Under the pieces are notes generated by a model. It did no database searches. It worked only from the letters and a program-made list of their open reading frames with translations, and was not told the origin of the DNA. From Panaeolus papilionaceus (taxonomy: Eukaryota > Basidiomycota > Agaricomycetes > Agaricales), in the NCBI GenBank assembly GCA_015501605.1, contig JADNRZ010000025.1, positions 124,001 through 188,000 on the forward strand: DNA of 64,000 nucleotides, written 5' to 3'. The translations under genes and the position numbers were made by a program. Within the stretch, counting starts at the first letter, position 1. Each line of letters starts with the position of its first letter. Positions 9,934-22,509 of this stretch are shown here, in pieces.

Positions 9934-12164
9934 ATGATGGTAGGCAACACTAAGGATGAAACTCCCTTGCGACTCCGGATGTCAGACCCGCCAAAGAAAA
10001 TCCCACCTCGCCTGAGAAACTCGCAGAGGGCGACATCACCATCTCCACGCACTCGCTTGGGGTCTGGACGCTCTCGCCCACCCCAAACAAGCATTCTACG
10101 TGAACTGCTACTGCAACTTCTCTCAATCATACCCGCTCTTCATTAAGCACGTCTCCCTCCGACTTTTCACAGTTTACATCTTTAGTCAGGTATGGCGGTT
10201 ATGATGCAGCTGAGCGGTGTGCTGTTGCGGGCGGTGGAGAATGGGCTGACGAGTGGGAAACCGGACCTCTGGGGAATTGCGAGCGCAGTGGTAATGAGAT
10301 TAGGATGTGCGCTCTTCGCAGCGTTTATAGCGTGGGAGGGGTGCGAATTTCTCTTTTATGCGTCGGTTCCATGTATACTGACTCGTACTTTACAGAGCGC
10401 TGGCTTTATCGCAGCTGCGCACGAGAGTAATGACACATTTCAATATGTATCTCATGCATGGTTCGTGATCTTCCATTCTATCTGGAATCTGTATTGATTG
10501 ATTACTAAAATAGCACGACTGCGCGTCGACCTCCCCACATCCCAAGGTATATCCGTTCTTTATCACATCTCACATTGTTCAACCCCTGATCAACCATTTG
10601 TAGACATAATCTCCGAATCCGAAGCGACACCCAACAACGCCTGGCAGTCGCTCTCCGACATCATTTCCTTTTTTTCCTCAGTTCTCGTCTCACTGTCGAG
10701 ATCTTGCTCATGTTCCGCATCTCCCATACCACTGACGCTCAAATCCCTCGGCGATCTCCCCATGGTCCACTATGCCCTTCTCACTATCCTTCGCCCATCC
10801 CACTTCTCCCTAAGCTCGCTAGCAATCCCTCAACAGAGATCAGCGTGGCCGGGGTACTCCCTCGGAACGGTGTTTCAGCGCACCGAGACGTTCAGGCAGG
10901 CTGTCATGAGCGTGAGGAAGCTTACAACACGGGGAATGTGGTTAATAAGTTGAGCGATGGAGTGGTTGCATATCCTGCGCCGGAGGATGAGAAGGGGGGA
11001 AGGGTATGGGATTCGAACTGAAGTTGGTTTCTTGTCCATCCCATTTCTTTCACCCCGGTCATTGGTACTGACGCGGCACCACCATAGGAACGTCACGTTC
11101 GCCTACCCGGGCTCTCAATCCAAACAATAGGCCCTGTCCGATATCTCCCTATCCATCAAACCCAACCAACTGGTTGTCATCGTTGGCACCAACGGATCAG
11201 GAAAATCCACGCTTATCCGGATTCTGTCTCGTTTATACGATCCCACCTCCGGTGAAGTATGCATCGACGGACGCCTATCCTCGTCATACAGAGTCGGAGA
11301 CCTGCACAAAGCCACCACCATCCTCTCCCAAGACAACTCGCTGTACCCTCTCACGCTCGCTGAGAACATCGGGATCGGGTTCCCTGAACGCTCGTCCGAC
11401 ATGGATTTCATCAGACAGGCAGCAGAGGAGGGCGGCGCGGTTGATGTGATCAAGAAGCTAGAGGATGGGTACGAGACGCGGTTGGATCCGATGCAAGAGT
11501 CGTTTAGTGTCAATCTCTATAATGATAAGCAGCATCCGCTTGCGAAGGAGCTGGAGGGGTTGAGGAAGACGATTGATGTGAGCGGAGGCGAGCAGCAGAA
11601 GTTGGTTGCGTGAGTCATTCTTTTGCTCTCCTGATTGATGCGTGGATTGGTCCTGATACTTTTTTTCCCTTCCCAGTGCACGTGCTTTCATGCGCTTCCA
11701 CTCCAACCTCATCAAATTCGTCGCTGTGGACGAGCCAAGTTCAGCACTGGACGCAGAGGCGGAGCTATGACTGTTCCAAAGACTCGTTAAAGCGAGAGAG
11801 GAGAAGACGATGGTATTCGTAACGCATCGATTTGGAGGGCTGGTTAAGGAGGCTGATTTAGTAGTGTGAGTGTCTTATCCTTTTCACGCGGTCTTTTTTC
11901 TTGTCCTGGTCCCTCCGCTTTTTTTACTTGATTTCGCTCCTTTATTCCCTCATATTTCGATTTTCACCTTTTAATTCAACCTGAGACTGAACCCATTACT
12001 GACCGTCAATGATCAACAGGTGCATGAAGGACGGTACAATAGCCGAGATAGGCACGCACGAGGAGTTGATGAAGAATGACGGCGAGTACGCTAAGTTGTA
12101 TAATATTCAGGCTAATGCTTTTGCGCCTGCTGGTGGCGTGGGTGAAGGTGTTGCGAGTCCATAG
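9934..12164 (+). pseudogene. ABC exporter pseudogene, unit U2
   Basis: The C-terminal half is well preserved: Walker A GTNGSGKST (about 11186-11212), SQDNSLYPLT Q-loop region, GGEQQKLVA signature, DEPSSALDAEA Walker B, a VTHRFGG H-loop, and a final exon ending at 12164. It is broken by a stop just upstream of Walker A (caataggcc where U4 has caaaacgcc), a TGA in the Walker B exon (gagctatgactg), and frameshifts in the N-terminal part. About 350 bp of the membrane domain, present in U4 (41115-41470), is missing. Introns sit where they do in U4. Family knowledge: such NBDs belong to half-size ABC exporters with one membrane domain. Confidence 0.85.
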
Positions 12165-13166
12165 GTGATGGTTACACGAAGAAACATGGGGAGGGGAGGC
12201 AAATACCAATTCAACCCTAAGTACAGGTGATATGGACACTGTTGAGTTGAATTTGATTTCGATTAGAGATCAATTGTAGATTATATATGATTAATGAATG
12301 AAACATGTAATCAAATCGAATGAACTTCTATCACCGGCGATATTTATGTCCGTTCTCGAATGACGATAAAACGGGCTTCAGTTTCGCCGGTCGTCTTGAT
12401 CGAGATAACCGCAAAATTCCAGGCTGAAGCTTTCATGTGACTTGACATGCTAAATCCACGAGGCAAGTCGACGCCACCTCAGGTTGTTCAGAATGCAAGT
12501 TTACTGTGATTGTGCCACTTTCTCTTCAGCACTCAACGCGCTTCTTCTAAAGCATAATCCTATCCCCAGCATTGTCGCCCGCTTCTCCAACATTATGAAC
12601 ATTGACCCCGCTGATTACCCTAGATTGACCATCCATGGCCCTGTCTCTGCCAAACTTATTAAAGCGGAGGAGCCTGTAGGCGACGCCGCTCGGTTGTTGT
12701 ACGAATGCCACTCTTCCTTTCCACTATCACTAAGTCTGACAGATATGATCAACGCTAACGTAGAATTGTGGGACCTGCTGGAGCAGGAAAGAGCACCGTA
12801 AGCAGCAAACAAATGCGACATTTTCACTGATACTGAACAATGTATGCATCATCATCCCACAGTTCATTGAGGCGCTCGCACAAGACCCTTCACTCCGCAT
12901 TTCCAGTAATCAATTAGAGGGATTCACGCAAAGTGTAAACACCTACAGCCTCATGAACGTCAAGCGTCATGGGCAACAGATATTGCTTGTTGATGTACCT
13001 GGCTTTGCCGACACCAGGATTTCAATGATGAATATTGTCTCCATGCTGAAAGAATGGATGCAAGAGTCTGGGTGAGTGCATGTGGATGCCTGCGCCTTGT
13101 ATCTATCCTCATCATACGCACCAGAGCCCCAGACCTCGGTCGCATATTATATTTCACTCCTATTCA

Positions 13167-13440
13167 CACTGCGGGGTTTGGCTTCTAAAATCAATGAAAT
13201 CACCTTGATCAAAATGTGATCAAAATTGTATTTCTCTCACCTTTTTGTCCCTCATTTGTTCACTGAGTATAATGTAAATAAGATTCGCGATAAGCCACAC
13301 GTTTTGATCATTGATCAAAATACGAATAAGTTCATTGATTTTTTTCGTATTTTGATCAGAAAGGACTTAGCGTTTAATCACCGTAAGATCAATGAACAGC
13401 CATGCGAAGATATCATAGAAAAAATGTGAATATAGTGTGC
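13167..13440. repeat. CACTA-1 left terminal inverted repeat and subterminal repeats
   Basis: After the 20-bp TIR come several copies of tgatcaaaat or its reverse complement, at about 13207, 13218, 13306-13322 and 13350. The right end shows the same motif at about 31100-31190. In the CACTA family such subterminal repeats are the binding sites of an element-encoded DNA-binding protein; here that role is inferred. Confidence 0.75.
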
Positions 13441-13960
13441 TTTCATCATGGTCCATCCCGGAAACACGGCCGGTTACCCCGCCGAATTCCGATTCAACAC
13501 CGACCAGACCCTGATCATGAGACCAGCCCTAATAGGAACGCGTCCAACGAATATTGATTGTCGACGCGTCTATTCTACAATATTACAATAGCAGAGCGCC
13601 TACTATGTAGCTAGGCTTTTATGTACCTATGCCTCTATGTATAAAATTGCATGTAAACTCACATTATCGGTAATTTCATTCTCATGAAAAAGTATACGTA
13701 GACCATGCCTCGCGTCAGTACAACGCGAGGAAATGAGATATTTTGTGATGGAAATGTAAGAGATGTAGAGGAGGGTATATTCTCTGATGAGAGACGGGTG
13801 AGTTCAATGGCAAACTCGACGAGTCACGGTGTTGTAGTAACCCTGAAAAAATCGTCAGTTAAACTTTCTGTTTCTTCCACACTCACCATCATCATTCTGC
13901 TCTGATTGCTCCCTCCTCGTCCTATCTACGCACGCAAGCCCTACTTTTTGCGACGACGCC
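13441..13960. other. CACTA-1 internal leader, no gene supported
   Basis: Non-coding sequence between the subterminal repeats and the first cargo gene. A 66-codon open stretch at 13705-13905 is present, but nothing supports it as a gene: its composition is unremarkable and no homologue is seen elsewhere in the window. A pyrimidine-rich stretch around 13870-13920 directly precedes the ATG at 13961 and could be its promoter region. Confidence 0.4.
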
Positions 13961-15176
13961 ATGAAATCCGACGCTCGCAATTCAGCAACGCGCAAAGAGT
14001 CCACGAGTGCTGAAGAACCCGCCACAAGCCGTTCATCTCCGCCTCCAGTCGCCATCCTCAACCTGCAACACTACGACGTTCAGCACGAGGACAAGATCGC
14101 CTCATCGTCCTCCCTAGAGTTCGGACAACCGGGAGGTGCTATTATCTATAGGGTACGGTTAGTTGGGAAGGGAGGGGCATGTCAGTCCCGTGCTTGGGTT
14201 TGTAAGTACTCGTTCACAACAACCAGGCGACCAACTCACCAATTGGTCCTGTCGCCCTATTACGCTTGGTCGTCACGATTTCGCGCTCGTGTCGTGCTCT
14301 TCCAAAGCCGAAATATTGGGTAGTTGTGGTAGAGCAGTGGATATGGGAGGACTAGGGGGGGGTGGGGGGTCAGGGAAGGTCTAGGTGCTCAGGCAGGGGG
14401 AGAATCAGCAGACAACGACGCGTCCTCCTTGGCCACAGTCCTACCCATTCCACCAAGCAGTCCGTCTTCGGAAATTGTTACGTTGAATGGGTGCCCTTTG
14501 ACGAAAAGGCTATCCACGACGACCGTTCCCACTTCTGAACACCAGCTGTTGCATTTTGAAGACCCCCATACCTATGTGATCCATCTACCGCGGACGGGCT
14601 GGACGAACGACGGCGCTATTAATATTCAAACTGCTGGCGCGACGATGGTGGACAAGACATTGAAACTGACGGTGGCGAATATTTTAGGAGATTTAGAGGA
14701 CGACGAGGACTTTGCTAGGGGGGAGGTCGCTTGGTGTGATCCATGCGCGTTCTTGCAGGATAAGGTGCGTTGAAAACTTTTTGCACAAAAATTAACAGCT
14801 AACTCGTTAAGCTCATTGTGATTAGCAAGGAATCCCCGTCCCAATGTTCAGAGATCGTGCAGTCGGACATCACCCTCTGGTCGTCATCGGGCGTTACACC
14901 AGGCTGTTGGGAACTGATCCATGCCTCCTAGTCCTCCCGTGCACCCATCGACTATACCCGCCCTTGGACAAATACAAGCACGATGCCAACGATTATACGC
15001 GAAATACTCGAGGGTATTTCGTTAAAAAATGGGGAAATAAAACTCAAATGTCGTTGAGCCTCGGGACACTGGTCATGAAATCTCAGGTTTCGCGACACAA
15101 CAGAGCTCGCTCCCCGGTTTTGCCATGCAAACTCTCAGCGAAAGATTGCAAAATTTTACTGAGTGATTTAGGTTAG
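13961..15176 (+). CDS. CACTA-1 cargo gene A, hypothetical multi-exon protein
   Basis: Not recognised. The ATG at 13961 opens a Ser/Glu-rich N-terminus. A donor GTAAGT near 14201 and an acceptor near 14391 (gtgctcag) would join it to a long open exon (14392-14764). A GTGCGT intron follows, and an exon from about 14827 continues in frame (KQGIPVP...). The exon 2 product is rich in Thr/Asp and has an acidic end (DLEDDEDFA). The 3' end is uncertain; 15176 is the stop of the last open frame. It lies inside the TIRs, so it is carried by the element. Splice placement is tentative. Confidence 0.45.
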
Positions 15177-15487
15177 TCAGATATCAGGTTAGATTTCGTC
15201 AGGCTTACATTGTTTGTTGGCTAGTCGCAGATTTCTAGACAGCACATTTGCCTCGTTCGACGAATTTGAAATTTCTTGAGATCTAGGTGCCGAAGTTGTA
15301 TTGTATATATGTTCTTGGAAAAATTTCAATGTATCTGTTTTGCATGCTTAACCTGAGGACAAGCTTCAATTGACCACTGGGCTGAAAGTATCTACAGGGA
15401 CGCGATTTCTCAAAGACACCATGATGTTTTGATGATCCCCCGCCCGAGATTAAAGAGAATCGATTGCAGTAGATACCTTCTACAACA

Positions 15488-18000
15488 CTACCGAAATCGA
15501 GGGAATTGTCCACCAGCCAACACAGCCCATAAATCGTGGATGCCAATTCCGGTTATAGCTTCATTTGAATTGGGGTAGATGAGGACGGAGAGTCGCAAGT
15601 AGCCTGTCATGAATGAATGACTCATACAATTTATGAGTAATCGATTGAGGACCACTTACTCGCGCATTGTGTGTGTAGTGTTATCGTAGTTGTATTCGTG
15701 TAACAACGGTGCGACAACGAACATGAGGTCTTTTTGCTGAGACTGCCATGATCTGCTATAGGCATTGGTTGGGAGTTTATGGGGAAATTTTCTCGACGTG
15801 CTTTCCGCATCTTCCAGATGCAACCGCGGATGGGGCAAACCACCTCGATGGTCCCAGGTGACTAGGCGGCGAAGGATGGGATACAGCAGATCGGCGGTGT
15901 GGAGAAGACGACTCAACGATTCTGAACGCCAAAGTGGCTTACGAACAACCAAGTCGATACGTTGTCCTGGTCGAGCGGTGGAGCGACGAATCGGGGTAAA
16001 ATGTGCAGAGCCCTCATACTCGGAGTCGTCAGAAGACATACCATCAGCACCCAGACGTTCTACTTCTGGAAGGAAGGGCTTCAAGGAGGGGTGCTGTTCG
16101 AACACGAAAACTCGACGGTGAAACACCTAGACATGCGTGAGCGATTGTCAAATTTTTGAGAAGTGGATACAAATACATGGCTACGCCTGCCTTCTTTCCT
16201 TGCACTTCTTTCCTTGCGCAGCTTCATTTCGGGTCCCTGCTTCCGTTCACCATATGTTCTCTTCAGACTCCGAAGCCGCTGATAGAAGCGCTGCTCTATT
16301 TCCGATGCCTCTGATGCGGGCAGCTTGTATTTCTTGATGAAGGCTTCCGCAAACACACGACCCGCTGAAATATTCCAAGGGCAGCGAGGCTCATGATCGA
16401 AGGTGACTCTGAACGCATCAATATCACAGCAAGGGGGCCCTGCTTTGGCGTCGGCGTCCCACTTAGCCAGGGCGTAGTGTGCGACTTCTTCGTTGTCCGC
16501 GAGATTCCGTTCTGCAAATGCTTCCGGGCCTAGGAGTGATTTCAGATATTTCCGTACTTGATCCTACAAATTTGGTTAGTCTCAGACAAAATGCGGTAAT
16601 CGAAAGAACTTACACAACGTCTGTTGTGCGTGGGATGCCGGCGACGAATTATGGACCTAACTGAGGCAGATCCTGTCTGTTGCTGTGTCCTCTATCGTCG
16701 CGAAGCCGAAGAATCATGATCAGCATGTCAGGATCAACATCGAGTTACGAAATGACGACATACACTAAATGGGGCCAGCGACCCTTGAGCGTGCATCCTT
16801 TCGTCATCCCCGTCGTAGGGTTCCTCGCCATGAAGGCGATCAAAAGTATTGGTCATGTCCACAGCATGATCTTCATAAGGGCACGAATGCACAATTTGGC
16901 GATTTGTTGTCCTTCTGAGTGGAGAATCTGGGCGAGTTCCAATATTTGAAGACCCTTGATGGCGTAACCCCGGACGAGTGTTGCTTCGATGAAGCACAGA
17001 AGGTGATGGTGGAACTCGAACATGTGTCCCATCAGTTAGCTCGTGCTCGGGCGCGGTTAAAGTGGTGCCTTGGGCTGGCTGGGCAGAATTAAGGCCTCGG
17101 AATTGCGGTGAAAGGACAGGAGAAGGAAGGGGAGGAGGGGGGTGATCAGGATAGGTCGTCGACAAGGGGTTTGTATGTTGTCGGTGCAACGTGCTTTGAT
17201 AGATAATGCCCGTTGAAACCGTTGCACTTGCAAGAGGTTCCTGTCGAGAATTGGTGTTGCTGGCACGTGTTGGGTGAGGTGACCTATGTTCGTCTGGAAC
17301 AGGGCTCGTGCGTCGACTCGTTGTGTACCTCTGCATCCATGGTAGTGTTGCCTCAGGCGGAGGAGCTGTTACACTGGTAATTCCCGCCCCTTGGCATGTC
17401 GACGCTGTGTGCTGAGCGTTCACACCCAGAGGTCTAGATATAGAAGTTACTTGTACCGTTTGATGTTGATTCTGCTGATGATCATGAGGTGCTGTGCGAG
17501 GGGAATGCGTCTCGTTATTGCTTTGCGGTTGACCTGTCCCCCAGCTTCTTGGTTGTCGAAGGAATGACGGGGTCGCGTCTTCATCATCTGGTCTTCGAAA
17601 ATTGACCTCAGAATGCGGGCGATTAACTTGATGATAGCTTTGCAAACGGGGTGTTGTTGGATAATATGCGGGGTCTGGAGTCAACCCAACCCTTTGTGAG
17701 GATTGTCTAAAGGCTGGATAATGATGGTTCCTTTCGTTGCTGAGGGGTGGCTGGCAGACATGCTCTTGAGAAGTATGGGCACTGTAAAAGGTCCCGGCGT
17801 CACTGTGTAGGTCACTAAACACCGTAGGTGGCGGTTGGTCTACATATGACAGAGTTGGAGCTGAGATTGCGTTCAGAAGACATCCAAAATGCAAAGCTTT
17901 ATGGACTTACAAGACTCCCGGGAATGTCTCCTTTCATAAGTTTGTTCATGATCAAGGTCAGCTAGGTGGATCGGTCAATACATTGTATTGATCACGAATT
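15488..18000 (-). CDS. CACTA-1 gene 2: conserved second element gene
   Basis: Minus-strand multi-exon gene, homologous to 51810-53851 of CACTA-2, which sits in the same place next to tnp2. The N-terminal part (about 16734-17890) is a long Pro/Ser/Thr/Gln-rich disordered region. The C-terminal part (16720 down to 15488) holds the conserved block: an acidic SDDSEYEG segment, then a pattern like R-PG-R...V-KP-WRS--LS--LH--D-LYP...RG-LP shared by both elements. A GTAAGT intron at about 15655 leads to a short last exon ending near 15488. In CACTA elements a second gene often makes the protein that binds subterminal repeats; that role is inferred from position only. The start codon is not resolved: the longest open stretch begins with a non-ATG codon at 17894. 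Confidence 0.6.
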
Positions 18001-18301
18001 TTTGGAATCTTACAGGAATCCGACATCTTGTGGCACTTCTCTTGCTCTTCGCGGATGGCTAGACAAACGTCGGGCGAATGACAAAGGGCAACACGTCCTT
18101 TGAATGAAAGCGATTCTGTCTTTCATCCTTTCCCGTTACATCTCTTATGTAATTTACACGAGTTGAGCCCTGAGGGTGATGTCCATGTCTTAGCGTCTGA
18201 ATAATGAGGGAACACGAGGCATCGATTTAGGTGATCGTGTTCTAAAATATAATTAGGATCCGCGTTACGAATCTCGGTCTAAGACATATGCGCAGTAGTA
18301 T

Positions 18302-21300
18302 TCAGTGTTGCTCCATGTTCACGTCTTCATCTGCGTCGAAAGTGGTGATGATGTGCATGAGCTGAGCGGGGATATGAGCTTCTTTGGCGACTACGAGAAA
18401 GAATGACCTCACCCTATCAACTGCAAGGCCGTGGTACAACTGTAAAAATGGTTCTCTATCCATAGGTGTGAGCACCATATGCGAAATAATGCTGGGTAAG
18501 TGGATAACGCGCTGTATGGGGTCAGAGGTCAGATAGAGCCGACCACCGGCAAACCTATAGCGATGAAATGGGTCGTATTCAAGCGTTGACGAACTGGTGA
18601 AAGGTCGCAGCTCTGAAACAACAAGCCAGAAATTTTGGTCCTGACGGTTATTGGAGGTTGAAAAGATGGCGTTGATAATGCCCGCACTTGCAGTGTTGTG
18701 ATCGATGCTGCCATCAGTAGTAAACAACACAGCGCTATTGCGATAAGTACGTGACCCTGCCACTCCATAGCAAACACCCTGCAGCGCAATTTGGTCATAG
18801 AACATAACATCATCGCTAACAGGTAGTGGGCGACTGGACAAGTTTTCGTGCTCTTGAAAGAGACGAAAATGTTCGGGAGTCAGGGTACCAGGTTTTCCTG
18901 TTATTTTCGCGGTTGGTTGTGGACTTGAAGGATCCAAAATGCTGGCTAATCGGAAGCCGCGAATGTCTTCATTGTCGATATTTTCCATTGTCGATATCAT
19001 GTCCATAACATGTGGCTGTATGTCATGATCGTCGGACAGAAGTGCCCGGACATTCGAGTTGACGATAGAACCACGAAGTAAAGTTGTCTCTAGTTGACCT
19101 GTTATCGTAGTTATAATTAGCGTAGCAAGTGAATTAACCATTCATATAACGCACCAACGTGTGAGTTGGTATTTATTCGATGGAAAAAGTTGATGTAACG
19201 TTCGAAGTAGGGGGAACTGCGAGAATGAACTGGACCCATATAGCGTAAAAAGTCGCCAATGTGAAGAGCAGCATGATGCGTAGGGCGAAGCTTTTGATCA
19301 GGATAAAGAACTTGGATACCCGTGATGTAGGCGTTCATGTGATGGTCGTAGGAGTCGGCTTGCTGAGGGCTGCTTGTTCGCATGTTAGCAATGCGCACAG
19401 CAGTCACGAGATGCATAAAATTATCAAGTAGCTGCTTTTTTCTTCCAGAGGCAAGGCCCCAGAGGGATATTAGAGTCAATGGAAGGTGTACTGTACATAT
19501 TACACGCCATTGTGCGGCGCTGAGTTTTCCTCGACGAGCTGTTCCCCAATTCGGTGGCGCAGATGCTACCCAGGTTGGGATTTGCGAAAGCTTCATATCA
19601 TGCCAAACAGTTTTCATCACGTCTTCTCCCAAAACCGCTCTGCTGTGATTAACAGGTGTAGTCAGGAGCATATCTTGAAGCTGATCAGGGATGCTCTCAT
19701 CTGTGTTAATCTAGATGGCATGTCAGCATACATGATTAAACCAACGAAAATCAGGATCGCCTCACCGCGTCGATCAATAAATCCCAGAGAATCTTTTTGG
19801 ACCTGGGGTGAGAAACATTAACTGGTTCGTACTGAACCTTGAGATGTTGGAGGATCGCGTCGAAAACGCGGGCTGTTCCGTCTGCATATGCATCGTCGTG
19901 CCGCTCAGGGTCAACAAGATTGGGAAGAATTTTCATCACTGATTTCATTATCTGCTGCTGCTGTTGTGAGGACTGTTCCTGCGGCGGTGCTTCGGGTTGA
20001 GAGGTTTGTGGGTTGTGACTCGGCTGAATGGGCTGAATAGGTTCATGGATATGAAAACCGCCCGGATATTCATCGCTCATGCACTAAGAGCAAGTGGTTA
20101 GCAAAGATATGGCTATCAACTTAGATGACACTGCTCACCCAAGTCAAAATACCGTGGACCAACACATGCTTTGTTCCAGTGATAGTGGTCCGACCACCAG
20201 GGAAGATACTGTTGTCCAAACAAATCGTATACAAGACTTTGCGTGGCACGCTGAGCAGAAAGGTCTCCAGCTCCGAACCATCCTTGGGATCGTTCAAAGC
20301 TTCAACACATCGCTTCAACAAACGCAAGTCATCCTTGCTGGTTACGCGCTCAGTACTGGGTTTTAATGGCGCAGAAACCGTGCCATCACCCCCAGGCGCA
20401 GCTGTGTTGATGATGAATAAATTCCGACAATGGGTTTGGAAGAGATTAAGGTCCAGCGTATGCATTGAATCAACGACAACATATTTGATAGGGTCCCAGT
20501 ATGGAAGGCGAAGAAGGGGGGACCAACGAACACTATACGCGGAATATAAACGGTCCCGTTCCTTTTCAGTAGGGGCGTCTCTCCATCTAGTCGCATACCA
20601 CACGAAGAGTTCCTTGTCCTTGGCAGGCCACTGAGTGCGGTCTAAGATGTGAATGTTGTCTTTGTCCAGATCGCAGCCTGTGCACATGTGGTGAGAAGTT
20701 GGTGCGCTCGAAGTGCCAATGACTTGACGAGCTGCAAGCATGTCACTGACGAGAGGGATGACCATGGCTTTGTAACCTCTCCCTAATGGGTATTTGTACG
20801 TCCGCGAGAGATAAACCCCAGGCGACCAAAATTCGCTGAGATCGTCCACAACCAAGTTGATGTATGGATTCATGGCCTCTTTTGAGGGCTTTTCGGGACC
20901 AGGGATGACTCCGGCCTCGTACATATTCTCGTGTAAGTAACGTAGGTGAGGGGGTAGGTTTAAAAGAACCATCCATATTCCGGTTGACGAAACACTCTGC
21001 TTCGCTGCCTTCACGTGAAAAGGGTCAAAGGAATCGGAGGCGAAGGTGAAGATAAGGCGGCCTTCATGCCCTGAACCGGGATAAAATGTGTTTCCCTCTT
21101 CATCTCGCAGCTCAAGGAAGCATTCCGACAGCCAGATATCGTCGATTGGATACACAGACCCTTGGACAGAGCCTGCGTGAGGGCGGGACTCGATCAAATC
21201 CTCCAATTCTGGTCTTGAGAGCAAGCGACCAAGCCAGGCTTTTAATGGCTGATGCGCATATTTGCGTCGGGGTATCAGGCGGTGATCACCTGTATTAGGA

Positions 21301-22332
21301 CTGAGTTCCTTCCATAAGACTTCGCCGCAAGGATCGCTTCCCAGAGTTGCCTTGTCGGGGCATTGAAAGGGAACGCTCTGGAGATCGGACATATGCTTAG
21401 GACCAAGGTCTGGATTCCATTGGTACAGAGAATGACAGCGGGGACAGCTGATGAAATGATGAAGGATAGGATGCAAGCGGAACATCGAGGTGACAGTATG
21501 GGGATCTCAGGGTAAAGTTTCCAATTCTTCGGCGGGCACAGAGGTTGAACGGAGGATGTCTCGTAATGTCGCCAGGTGAATCCACGCGGTTCGTCGAGTA
21601 GAAAAGTAGACATGGTGGAGGACTAACACACTGAGCATGGCAGTAGTAATGGTTGCCGTTACACGTGGTCGGGCATTGAAAAACATATCTGTGAATCCAT
21701 TAGCTTTTACGATCGCGATATTACAGGCCATGACCCCAACCTGTGTTGTATGAATGATAACCCCGGACCAGAGTCTGTCTCTGTTCACTCCATTGAACCT
21801 CCTTCTCCCAATCTATCCTCATTAACCCATCCAGAATCATCTCCATAGCTAACCGACCCTCTTCTTCAGCGTCGCTCCGAAACAAGGTCACGATGGAGTA
21901 TAGGTCTAGTAGTTGTCGCTCGGCATCTAGGCATGGCGCATTGTACTTGTAGTTCTCCTTCAAGGAGCACGGTGAGCGATTTCGGACAAGAAGCTCGTGT
22001 GGTGATGTCGCCCGGCAGTATGGCCATGCTTCAGAAGGATTGTGCAGAAATTCGAAAGGCTTTCCCGGGAAAGTGAGAGGGAGGGATGAAACAACCATGA
22101 TCTGACTTTGAACAGAGGTGATCCAATCCTGATGCGCAGGTGAACTAGTATTGAGAGTGGGTGCGGTTGCCTGGCCAGATTGGAACCGCCGTCTATCTTC
22201 CGCGGAATGTCGATCTCGAGTGCTTCTTGGGATCGGTTCACCGTGTCCTTCATAACGTTGCGATACAGGATTCCAGGTTGTGCAATAACTTTTGCACTTG
22301 CAGTACACCTCTTTACTGCGGATCGGTGGCAT
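18302..22332 (-). CDS. tnp2: CACTA-1 Tnp2-family transposase (one in-frame TGA)
   Basis: Five exons by frame and splice sites: 22332-21741, 21688-20139, 20083-19766, 19710-19155 and about 19098-18302, together roughly 1270 codons. The N-terminus (MPPIRSKEVYCKCKSYC) is Cys-rich. A CPRCHSLY zinc-finger-like motif lies at about 21434-21450. The core matches fungal Tnp2 transposases: SSTGIWMVLLNLPPHLRYLH, LVSDMLAARQ with a following C-x2-C pair, PYWDP, and VVDSMHTLDL, which contains a likely catalytic Asp. A further block has PPNWGTARRGKLSAAQWR. A single TGA at 21507-21509 interrupts exon 2; CACTA-2 has Lys at the aligned place. A Gln-rich tract (about 19945-19975) and a GTTGGG donor at 21740 are unusual. 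If the TGA is a true nonsense mutation, the copy is non-autonomous. Confidence 0.85.
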
Positions 22333-22509
22333 GGTTCAGGGAAAATGTAGACAGAAAAATCGACGAGGCTACTTATCAATCAGACATCATGTATCAGGCT
22401 TCAGGGAGTTATCGGGGGCAAATAGTTGTATTGTTTTCTCAAAAAAATAAACTGGAAGGTCTGATGGAAAATAGAGCTGGCGAGTAGCAACCATCAAACT
22501 ACCTCTTCC

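Noticed and set aside
20125..20634. 169-codon + strand frame opposite the CACTA-1 transposase
   Set aside because: It is the antisense shadow of exon 2 of tnp2, which carries the family motifs on the minus strand.
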